A DNA stretch of 64,000 bases from NCBI GenBank assembly GCA_030429735.1, contig JAUIET010000003.1, forward strand, positions 248,001 through 312,000, read 5' to 3'. Below the pieces are notes generated by a model. It saw only the letters and a program-made list of their open reading frames with translations. It did no database searches and had not been told where the DNA came from. Shown in pieces: positions 9,229 to 16,343 of the stretch. Every line of letters begins with the position of its first letter. Within the stretch, counting starts at the first letter, position 1. The translations under genes and the position numbers were made by a program. The stretch comes from Gammaproteobacteria bacterium. GTDB lineage: Bacteria > Pseudomonadota > Gammaproteobacteria > Pseudomonadales > JAUIET01.

Positions 9229-10988
9229 ACGTAGTCTTTGTATTTTTCAAGGTAACGAACCGGCTTGCTCAAGGCATCACGTCGGAACGGGTCGCCCAGT
9301 TCGCGAGTGCACATCACTTCGATCACCGTGGTTTTTCCACCATTCATTTGCTTGTCCACCGCAGTTTCAAGCGCGCTGCCAACCTGCTCGAGATCATCAA
9401 CGACAACACCTTCAGCGCCCATCGCCTGACCAATACTGGCAAAGCTCGGGTTATCCAGCAAGCCACCCACAAACCGTCGGCCGTAAAATTCAACCTGGTT
9501 CTTTTGCTCCGCACCCCATTGGCGGTTATGGAACACAACAGCCGTCACCGGCAAATCTTCACGAACGGCAGTCAGTATTTCGCCCATGCTCATACCCCAG
9601 GCACCGTCACCGGCGTAGGCAATGGCGGGTCGCTCGGGCGCTGCTGCTTTCGCGCCTATCATGGTGGGCAGTGCATAGCCGCAGTTGCCAAAGCTCATTG
9701 GTGCAAAAAAGCTGCGCGGTCGTTCAAAGCGCAAGTAACTGTGCGCCACTGAATTGATGTTGCCGATATCGGTCGACACCATCACGTCTTTTGGCATGGC
9801 TTTTTCAAGTTCGCGCAGCACCATGCGCGGGTGCAGCCAATTGCCCTCTTCACCCGCTTGCTCAGCGATCATATCCAGGCTGTAGTCATCTTTCTCATGA
9901 GTCCATGCGTCCAGCTCTTTTTCCCACTCGGCTTTTTCCTGCGCTATTTCCGCGGCACGAGCTTCTTTAGTAGCATCACAACTCAATTCCATTTGCGCAA
10001 GCCGCGCGCTCAAAGCAAGCGAAGATGCTTTTGCATCGCCACATATTCCAACAGAAATTTTCTTCACCAAACCCAGCATCTTGTGATCTGCGTCGATTTG
10101 AATGATTTGTGCGTTTTCGGGCCAGTACTCAAGTCCGTGTTGCGGCAAGGTACCGAAAGGCCCAAGCCGCGACCCCACAACCAACACCACGTCCGCGCGT
10201 GAAATTAGCTTCATACCCGCTTTAGAACCCTGGTAACCCAAAGGTCCGCACCATTGAGGGTGGCTGGCCGGGAAGGAATCATTGTGCTGGTAGCTGTTAA
10301 CAACCGGAGCACCGAGCCGTTCAGCCAGCGCAATCACTTCCTGCACCGCATCAGCCATGATCACGCCACCACCCGACACAATCACCGGGTTTTTGGCCTT
10401 GGCCAACAAATCAACGGCTGCGTTCAGCGACGTCTCACCACCGGGCCCGCGATCCAGATGTTGCGGTTGCGGTATCTCTACGTCAATGTCTCCGTAAAAG
10501 TGATCCCGCGGAATGTTCAGTTGGGTTGGCCCGATTTCGGACATCGCGCGATCGAAGCAGCGTGCCGTGAATTCCGCCATGCGTTTTGGGTTCGCCACGT
10601 GGGCCTGGTATTTAACAAACTCCTGAAACATTGGCAGTTGGTTGGCCTCCTGAAAACCACCCAGGCCCATGTTCATAGTGCCGGCTTCCGGGGTAATCAT
10701 TACCACCGGGCTGTGCGCCCAGTAAGCTGCGGCAATAGCGGTTACGCAGTTGCTTATACCCGGGCCATTTTGCCCTATCACGACGCCGTGGCGACCACTG
10801 GCGCGCGCGTAACCATCGGCCATGTGTGCCGCGCCCTGCTCATGAACGACAGGTATTAAACGAATACCTGCCGGTGGGAAAATATCCATGGCATCCATAA
10901 AGGCTGAGCCCATAATGCCGAAAATATCAGTCACGCCATGAGCTACCATGGTTTCAACAAAGGCTTCGCTTGGGGTCATTCTTGGCAT
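9225..10988 (-). CDS. xsc: Sulfoacetaldehyde acetyltransferase
   Basis: 587 residues, typical of Xsc. The N-terminus MTPSEAFVETMVAHGVTDIF, the segment GSAFMDAMDIFPPAGIRLIP and VVHEQGAAHMADGYARASGR match the highly conserved Xsc start. The ThDP-binding motif GDGAWGMSMGEI ... FHNRQWGAEQKNQ lies near residue 455. Xsc is a cytoplasmic ThDP/Mg enzyme that converts sulfoacetaldehyde plus phosphate to acetyl phosphate and sulfite. It is downstream of tauR on the same strand and is followed without gap by the CobS-like and CobT-like genes. Acetyl phosphate would need a phosphotransacetylase (pta), often adjacent in other species but absent here. ATG at 10988 has a purine-rich AGAGA before it. Confidence 0.95.
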   Translation of the reverse strand: MPRMTPSEAFVETMVAHGVTDIFGIMGSAFMDAMDIFPPAGIRLIPVVHEQGAAHMADGYARASGRHGVVIGQNGPGISNCVTAIAAAYWAHSPVVMITPEAGTMNMGLGGFQEANQLPMFQEFVKYQAHVANPKRMAEFTARCFDRAMSEIGPTQLNIPRDHFYGDIDVEIPQPQHLDRGPGGETSLNAAVDLLAKAKNPVIVSGGGVIMADAVQEVIALAERLGAPVVNSYQHNDSFPASHPQWCGPLGYQGSKAGMKLISRADVVLVVGSRLGPFGTLPQHGLEYWPENAQIIQIDADHKMLGLVKKISVGICGDAKASSLALSARLAQMELSCDATKEARAAEIAQEKAEWEKELDAWTHEKDDYSLDMIAEQAGEEGNWLHPRMVLRELEKAMPKDVMVSTDIGNINSVAHSYLRFERPRSFFAPMSFGNCGYALPTMIGAKAAAPERPAIAYAGDGAWGMSMGEILTAVREDLPVTAVVFHNRQWGAEQKNQVEFYGRRFVGGLLDNPSFASIGQAMGAEGVVVDDLEQVGSALETAVDKQMNGGKTTVIEVMCTRELGDPFRRDALSKPVRYLEKYKDYV

Positions 10989-11051
10989 GGTCTTGTCTCT
11001 GTAATCATTGAAAGTAAGGAGTGGCGCTTGGGCGACTGCACTAACAGCAAG

Positions 11052-11089
11052 CTAGGGTAGCCTGTAAACAGCAGGCTAGCTAGGTCCAG
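11052..11089 (-). promoter_or_regulatory. Candidate TauR box and hairpin ahead of xsc
   Basis: In the 104-bp gap between tauR and xsc, the minus strand reads CTGGACCTAG (11089-11080). This is nearly the CTGGAC(C/T)TAA repeat I recall as reported for TauR. It is followed by a hairpin with a 7-bp stem (TAGCCTG 11058-11064 with CAGGCTA 11072-11078), extended past a bulge by CTAG/CTAG at 11052-11055 and 11080-11083. No U-run follows, so it is more likely an operator or processing site than a terminator. Confidence 0.4.
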
Positions 11090-11092
11090 TTG

Positions 11093-12565
11093 TCAGTCAC
11101 AAATGGCGCCAGGTATTAGCGCAGCAAGTCTTTGAATTCCTTCGGCAATTTTATCATCTGATACGGAAGAATAACCGAGCCGGAAAAAATTCTTTGGTGG
11201 GTCATCCTGAATAAAATGCACAGCCCCCGGTTCGATAATAATCCCTTGCGCCAAGGCCGCCGTTTTTAACTGATCAGCGTCCAGTCCGTCAGGGCCGCGT
11301 ACCCAAAGACTTGATCCGCCAAAGCCAGGCATATGGGCTGCAACAGCCAATTGCTGATCAAGTGCCTGCATCATCGTACTACACCGCTGGCGATAGGTTT
11401 TGACCAGCTGACGGGTCAAAGTGTCCTGGTACCCTCGCGCTAGAAACAGAGCGACCGCGCGTTGATTATTGCTGGCGGGATGGCGCACCATCAAACGCCT
11501 GAGTGCCCGCAATTCAGCAATGACCGCGGCTGGCGCTACGACATAGCCCATACGTAAACCTGGTGCCAGAGTTTTCGACAAGCTGCCCACGTAAATCACA
11601 CGTTCGCTTTGATCCAGACTCTTCAAGGCTGGCGTCGGGTTGGCGGCAAAATTTATTTCGCTTTCATAGTCGTCTTCGATGATAACCACGTCTTTTTCAA
11701 CAGCGCGTTGCAATAACTCATAACGGCGCTGAATAGGCATGGTCACAGTGGTTGGCGATTGATGACTTGGCGTTACGTAAATACAGTCACAGTCGTCCAG
11801 CGCTGCATCTACAATCAGACCTTTATCATCCACAGGCAGCGCTTTAACCGTGGTGCGGTTTAATAGCGCGATATTACGCGCGTCAACGTAGCCGGGATTT
11901 TCCAAGCCTATCACGCCAGAATCATCCAACAGCAAACGCACCAGCATGTACAGGGCCTGCTGTGCGCCAACAGTAATCAGAATCTGTTCAGGCTGCGCCC
12001 ATATGCCACGACGCGGCAGCAAGCGTGTACGAATCTGTTCTATCAGTAAGGCGTCGTCATGATCCAGTTGGTCGTTTGACCATTCCTTGATCGCCGCTAC
12101 GCTCAAGGCATCACGGCAGCATTCCCGCCAGTTATTGGTTGGGAACAATTCGTAATCCAAATGGCCGTAGATAAACGGGTACGGGTACTCCTGCCAGTTC
12201 TTCGGTTTGTGGATGCTTTTGTAGTGCGAGGCCTGCGAGGTTAATCGTGCCGACCAGTCTGGCTCACCCCCTTCGGGAACCCGTAATTGCGGGTCGATCA
12301 GCGGCCGCGCCAGGGTATCCGGGTTGACAAAATACCCGCTGCGCTGGCGACTCAATATATAACCATCTTCCAGCAGGCGTTCGTACGCCAGTACCACTGT
12401 GTTGCGCGCAACACCCAGTTGAGAGGCCAGCGCCCGGCTGGACGGCAAGGCCTGGTCATGGGGTATTTGACCATTCTGAATAGCGGTCACAATCTGCGTT
12501 CGAATCTGTTTTTGCAGGCTGATATCGCTGTTTGGGGTCAGATGGAATAACTGGGCAATGCTCAT
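11093..12565 (-). CDS. tauR: TauR-type MocR/GntR transcriptional regulator with aminotransferase-fold domain
   Basis: 490 residues: an N-terminal GntR winged helix (about 10-75, with LPSSRALASQLGVARNTVVLAYERL), then a PLP-dependent fold-type I aminotransferase domain with the PLP lysine in YVGSLSKTLAPGLRMGY (near 330). This is the MocR subfamily; TauR senses taurine and activates tpa and the tau genes. It is divergent from tpa and immediately upstream of xsc on its own strand, the usual tau arrangement. A candidate operator lies in the 171-bp tauR-tpa gap. Assignment as TauR rather than GabR or PdxR rests on the neighbours. Confidence 0.88.
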   Translation of the reverse strand: MSIAQLFHLTPNSDISLQKQIRTQIVTAIQNGQIPHDQALPSSRALASQLGVARNTVVLAYERLLEDGYILSRQRSGYFVNPDTLARPLIDPQLRVPEGGEPDWSARLTSQASHYKSIHKPKNWQEYPYPFIYGHLDYELFPTNNWRECCRDALSVAAIKEWSNDQLDHDDALLIEQIRTRLLPRRGIWAQPEQILITVGAQQALYMLVRLLLDDSGVIGLENPGYVDARNIALLNRTTVKALPVDDKGLIVDAALDDCDCIYVTPSHQSPTTVTMPIQRRYELLQRAVEKDVVIIEDDYESEINFAANPTPALKSLDQSERVIYVGSLSKTLAPGLRMGYVVAPAAVIAELRALRRLMVRHPASNNQRAVALFLARGYQDTLTRQLVKTYRQRCSTMMQALDQQLAVAAHMPGFGGSSLWVRGPDGLDADQLKTAALAQGIIIEPGAVHFIQDDPPKNFFRLGYSSVSDDKIAEGIQRLAALIPGAICD

Positions 12566-12602
12566 CTCAGGGATACTTTTTTAATCATCGTTTGAGCAAA
12601 CT

Positions 12603-12662
12603 CTGGACCGACACTCGAGGCCTATCTGGCCCTATTGGGTCGCGCCAATATGGGCCTATATT
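12603..12662 (+). promoter_or_regulatory. Candidate tpa promoter with TauR operator repeats
   Basis: Two direct repeats CTGGACCGA (12603-12611) and CTGGCCCTA (12626-12634) are spaced 23 bp, about two helical turns, and resemble the TauR box. The second overlaps an inverted repeat, GGCCCTATTGG (12628-12638) with CCAATATGGGCC (12645-12656), one base out of register. A -10-like TATATT (12657-12662) follows a weak -35 TTGGGT (12635-12640) at 16 bp, as expected for a promoter needing an activator. Confidence 0.45.
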
Positions 12663-12736
12663 AGCCTGACTGGGGGATTTCCTCTACGCCAAAACCGACC
12701 CTCAGTCATCTGTAACAAGACGAGACCTGTATTGCC

Positions 12737-14122
12737 ATGAACGCCAGTGATTCCACTATCCAGCATGACCGCAACCATGTCTGGCATCACCTGACCCAGC
12801 ACAAGACGTTCGAGCACAAAGACCCTATGGTGATCGTCGAAGGTAAGGGAATGCGGGTATGGGACAGCACCGGTAAGGAGTACCTGGACGCTACATCCGG
12901 TGGCTTATGGACTGTGAACGTGGGTTACGGGCGCGAGAGCATTGCCGACGCCATTGCCGCGCAGCTAAAAAAGCTTTGCTACTTCACGCAAACGGCTGGC
13001 AATCCACCTGCTGCCGCATTCGCCGCTCAGTTGATCGATAAAATGCCCGGCATGAGCCGGGTGTATTTCTCGAACTCCGGCAGCGAGGCCAATGAAAAGG
13101 CCTATAAGATCATTCGCCAGATAGCGCATCGTAAGTACGGCGGCAAGAAGCACAAAATACTGTTTCGCGAACGTGACTACCACGGCACTACCATCACTGC
13201 GTTAAGCTCAACCGGGCAATTCGAGCGCAAAAATCAATACGGCCCATTTACACCGGGCTTTGTTGAAGTTCCACACTGTTGCGAGTACCGTTCTCAGTAT
13301 ACCGATGCCAATGGCATGCCTCTGCAAGGCCGTGAGTATGGTGTGCGTGCAGCAAAAGCCATTGAGGACGTAATACTGCGCGAAGGCCCCGACACAGTCG
13401 GCGGAATCGTACTTGAACCCATTACCGCCGGCGGCGGCGTGATTACACCACCTGAAGGTTACTGGGAGACCGTGCAGGCCATCTGCAAAAAATACGATGT
13501 GTTACTGCATATTGACGAAGTGGTGTGCGGCCTGGGTCGTACTGGCACGTGGTTTGGGTATCAACATTACGGCGTACAACCCGACATCGTTACTATGGCA
13601 AAAGGTGTCGCTTCAGGCTACGCAGCGATCAGTTGCACGGTGACGACCGAAGCCGTCTTTGAAGAATTTATCGACGAACCGAGTGAGAGAATGAATTACT
13701 TTCGCGACGTCTCAACGTTCGGTGGTTGCACGTCTGGTCCGACCGCAGCACTGGAAAACCTGCGCATCATTGAAGACGAAGGCCTGCTTGAAAACGTGGT
13801 TATCCAGGGTAACTACTTGTTTGAATGCCTGAACCAGCTAAAAGCCCAACACCAACTGATTGGCGACGTGCGTGGGAAAGGCTTATTCGCAGGTATCGAG
13901 CTGGTTGAGGATCGCGACAGCAAACAGCCGGTTGCGGAAAGTGTGGTGATGCAAATTGCCGCGCATTGCAGCGAAAACGGCGTGATGATTGGTCGCACCA
14001 ATAGAAGTTTTAGAGAGCATAACAACACTGTCGCATTGAGCCCGGCGCTGATCTGCACCCGGGCTGAGATTGACGAGATTGTTGCCAGCCTGGATAAGGC
14101 ATTTGCCAGCCTGGGGCACTAA
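12737..14122 (+). CDS. tpa: Taurine:pyruvate aminotransferase
   Basis: 461 residues, class III PLP aminotransferase. The N-terminus (HVWHHLTQHKTFEHKDPMVI, ATSGGLWTVNVGYGR) is the conserved Tpa signature; the PLP site is in DIVTMAKGVASGYAA. Tpa moves the amino group of taurine to pyruvate, giving sulfoacetaldehyde, the Xsc substrate, and alanine. It is divergent from tauR with a candidate operator between. Unlike many tau loci it is not followed by alanine dehydrogenase or a transporter, so alanine recycling and taurine import must be encoded elsewhere. Other omega-aminotransferases are similar, but the xsc/tauR context makes Tpa the best call. Confidence 0.93.
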   Translation: MNASDSTIQHDRNHVWHHLTQHKTFEHKDPMVIVEGKGMRVWDSTGKEYLDATSGGLWTVNVGYGRESIADAIAAQLKKLCYFTQTAGNPPAAAFAAQLIDKMPGMSRVYFSNSGSEANEKAYKIIRQIAHRKYGGKKHKILFRERDYHGTTITALSSTGQFERKNQYGPFTPGFVEVPHCCEYRSQYTDANGMPLQGREYGVRAAKAIEDVILREGPDTVGGIVLEPITAGGGVITPPEGYWETVQAICKKYDVLLHIDEVVCGLGRTGTWFGYQHYGVQPDIVTMAKGVASGYAAISCTVTTEAVFEEFIDEPSERMNYFRDVSTFGGCTSGPTAALENLRIIEDEGLLENVVIQGNYLFECLNQLKAQHQLIGDVRGKGLFAGIELVEDRDSKQPVAESVVMQIAAHCSENGVMIGRTNRSFREHNNTVALSPALICTRAEIDEIVASLDKAFASLGH

Positions 14123-14168
14123 ATGTTGCTCGCTTGCGGCCAGTGCACTGGCTGCTGCGACAAGATCA

Positions 14169-14197
14169 TTACCGCGAGCAGCTAACAAGCCTATAAT
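14169..14197 (+). promoter_or_regulatory. Near-consensus promoter for the LytS-like kinase gene, predicting a leaderless mRNA
   Basis: A perfect -10 hexamer TATAAT at 14192-14197 lies 17 bp after a weak -35 TTACCG (14169-14174). The ATG at 14204 is only 6 bp beyond the -10, so a start at the normal distance would fall on or next to the start codon. No Shine-Dalgarno is seen before the ATG. Confidence 0.5.
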
Positions 14198-14203
14198 TCG
14201 CGT

Positions 14204-15289
14204 ATGACGCGCGAAGAACTACTCAGTAATAAGTCGGTCCAATTCTGGGGGCTGCAAATCGGTGGCTGGGCGGGCTGGGGCTTGTCGTTTTACATTGGCA
14301 TGATGTTCTGGGGCAAATCAGAGCAATATCATTTGTATCTGCCTATCATCACTACCATTGGCATGTTGTTGTCGCTACTGTTGAGAGAACTGTATCGACG
14401 CACCTGGGACCGGCCAGGCTGGCAGCTTGGCCTGACTGTGCTGATCGGCTCCTATGTGATATCCCTGTTGTGGTGGGCCGCTCGCTCCACTATTTTCTAT
14501 CAAATTGTCGCGCCGGAAAAAGCGCACGAGATCAGCAGTTTTAAGGATCTGCATTTCTACATTGAAGGTATTACCTCGGCGTACTTTGTCATGTTGTGCT
14601 GGAGTGGCTTGTATCTGGGCATCAAGTTTTCCCAACTTCTGCAGGAAGAACGAGAACGTGGCTTAAAAATATCGGCAATGGCACATGAGGCGCAATTGAA
14701 GATGCTGCGTTATCAGTTGAACCCGCATTTTTTGTTTAATACCTTGAACGCTATTTCCACACTGATTCTGGATAAAGACAATACCCAGGCCAATACCATG
14801 GTCACGCGCTTGAGTCATTTTCTGCGATATTCACTCGACAATGACCCAATGCAAAAAATCAGTCTAAAGGAAGAGATTGAAGCATTGCGCTTGTATTTGA
14901 GCATTGAAAAAGTGCGCTTTGAAGAGCGGCTAAAGCTGGAAATAGATGTAGACAGTGACGCCGAGCGCGCACTGATACCCAGCTTACTGTTACAACCGAT
15001 TGTTGAAAACTCGATTAAGTACGCAATTGCCGACAGCATTGACGGAGGGTGTATTCGCATTGCCGGACGCGTTTTCGCAGGCGATCTGCTGATAGAGATG
15101 AGCGACGATGGACCGGGCGTTGAACTTGGCGGACAGACGTTACCGGCCGGATCGGGTGTTGGTTTGGTCAATATTCGCGAACGACTGCAGGAACTGTACG
15201 GCAGCAATCAATCCTTCAGACTGGATGACAAGGCCTCGGCAGGCCTCACCATTCATATTCGCATCCCGTACGAGGTAGAGACCGTATGA
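14204..15289 (+). CDS. LytS/YehU-like sensor histidine kinase
   Basis: 361 residues. The N-terminal 145 residues hold about four membrane helices; a short linker leads to the His_kinase (PF06580) core RYQLNPHFLFNTLNAIST with phospho-acceptor His175, then an HATPase_c domain (LLQPIVENSIKYAI, MSDDGPGVELG). It should phosphorylate the LytTR response regulator encoded next, with which it overlaps by 4 bp (ATGA). It has its own near-consensus promoter with almost no 5' leader. The signal is unknown, as no periplasmic sensor domain is seen. It could control the RND genes downstream, but no direct evidence shows this. Confidence 0.92.
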   Translation: MTREELLSNKSVQFWGLQIGGWAGWGLSFYIGMMFWGKSEQYHLYLPIITTIGMLLSLLLRELYRRTWDRPGWQLGLTVLIGSYVISLLWWAARSTIFYQIVAPEKAHEISSFKDLHFYIEGITSAYFVMLCWSGLYLGIKFSQLLQEERERGLKISAMAHEAQLKMLRYQLNPHFLFNTLNAISTLILDKDNTQANTMVTRLSHFLRYSLDNDPMQKISLKEEIEALRLYLSIEKVRFEERLKLEIDVDSDAERALIPSLLLQPIVENSIKYAIADSIDGGCIRIAGRVFAGDLLIEMSDDGPGVELGGQTLPAGSGVGLVNIRERLQELYGSNQSFRLDDKASAGLTIHIRIPYEVETV

Positions 15290-16098
15290 GCGCGTTGCGA
15301 ACTGTGATTGTCGATGACGAGCCACTGGCCCGACGAGGTCTTAAACTACGCCTGCAAAACTCAGATGACATTGAATTGGTTGCGGAGTGCAGCAACGGCT
15401 ACGAAGCGTTGCATGCGGTCGCTGAGCATCGTCCGGATTTAATGTTTCTGGACATACAAATGCCGGGGTTATCCGGCTTTGATGTTGTTCGAAAAATGCA
15501 GGGTGACACAATTCCCTTGGTTATCTTTGTGACCGCATTCGGCCAATACGCACTGGACGCGTTCGAGGTACACGCCATCGACTATTTGCTCAAGCCTATC
15601 GACGAAGAGCGCCTGAGTGAGGCGGTGAGCCGTGCGCTGGAGCAGCAGACTTTCCGTTTTGAACGAGGGCATAAACAGCAATTACTGGATTTGGTGGCAA
15701 ATCTTACCGGCGAATCAGCGCTTGAAATTGACCAGCGTTTGCTGGACGACGGTTCAGCGCGCACTGATCATTGGCCTGCGAAGTTAACGATCAAGGACGG
15801 CCAGGAAGTACACATTTTGCCAGTAGAGGATATAGACTGGGTGGATGCTGCAGGCGACTATATGTGTATCCACAGCGACTCTCTAACGCATATTATGAGG
15901 GTCACCATGAAGGAGTTGGAGAGAGTTCTGAACCCGGCTATTTTTAAGCGGGTACATCGGTCTACAATTGTCAATGTAGGGCGGGTCAAGAAAATTCGAG
16001 GCGCAGGGAATGGTGAGCATCTTTTGACGTTGCAGTGTGGGGCGGAGTTGAAGGTTAGTCGGACTTATCGGCAGGTTGTTGTTGACCTTTGTGAGTAG
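15286..16098 (+). CDS. LytTR-family response regulator (AlgR/LytR type)
   Basis: 270 residues: an N-terminal receiver domain with acidic pocket DDE (10-12), phospho-acceptor Asp56 (LDIQMPG), Thr in FVTAFGQYALDAF and Lys in LLKPID, then a C-terminal LytTR DNA-binding domain (about 165-268; VEDIDWVDAAGDYMCIHS, FKRVHRSTIVNVGRVKKI). It is translationally coupled to the histidine kinase gene. LytTR proteins bind pairs of short direct repeats. A 112-bp inverted-repeat element begins 14 bp after the stop. Confidence 0.94.
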   Translation: MSALRTVIVDDEPLARRGLKLRLQNSDDIELVAECSNGYEALHAVAEHRPDLMFLDIQMPGLSGFDVVRKMQGDTIPLVIFVTAFGQYALDAFEVHAIDYLLKPIDEERLSEAVSRALEQQTFRFERGHKQQLLDLVANLTGESALEIDQRLLDDGSARTDHWPAKLTIKDGQEVHILPVEDIDWVDAAGDYMCIHSDSLTHIMRVTMKELERVLNPAIFKRVHRSTIVNVGRVKKIRGAGNGEHLLTLQCGAELKVSRTYRQVVVDLCE

Positions 16099-16112
16099 TT
16101 TATTTCAAGATC

Positions 16113-16224
16113 GGTCCAAGATTCCTATTTAAAAATTCTGACACGCCGTGAACCCATCCATGGGGGCTCGTTGAAAAGGTCCCTCTTTTCAACGGTCTGA
16201 ATTTTTAAATAGAAATCTTGAACC
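16113..16224. repeat. MITE/REP-like inverted-repeat element, 112 bp
   Basis: Arms 16113-16138 and 16199-16224 are inverted repeats of 26 bp with two mismatches (core TATTTAAAAATTC / GAATTTTTAAATA). Inside is a perfect 10-bp stem CGTTGAAAAG (16169-16178) with CTTTTCAACG (16185-16194) around a 6-nt loop, plus a small CCCATCCATGGG palindrome (16153-16164). The AT-rich ends, GC-rich middle and stop-to-gene position fit a non-autonomous miniature element or an extragenic palindrome. No clear target-site duplication was found and no second copy was seen in the window. Confidence 0.65.
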
Positions 16225-16343
16225 TAGTGCCAGATTTCCGTCTCTACATCTCATCGCAAGCTCAAAGCGCTTCGTCTCAACTTCCGCTTTTTCCCCTTCA
16301 ACCTTGTTACTGTTGTGATAACAGAAATTTCTCACCATCACAC

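Noticed and set aside
8518-10859. Long plus-strand open frames (up to about 210 codons) inside the CobS-like and xsc genes, and a 190-codon frame at 1934-2506 inside soeA
   Set aside because: They are antisense to strongly conserved genes, have no family resemblance and no ribosome binding sites; they arise from codon bias on the other strand.
14129-14180. Palindrome GCCAGTGCACTGGC (14139-14152) with flanking TGCTCGC/GCGAGCA as terminator of tpa
   Set aside because: There is no U-run, and the distal arm overlaps the promoter of the next gene; it may be structural but cannot be called.
16218-16343. Upstream ATG at 16218 as start of the RND pump
   Set aside because: It lies in the inverted-repeat element and adds 42 residues before the normal first membrane helix.
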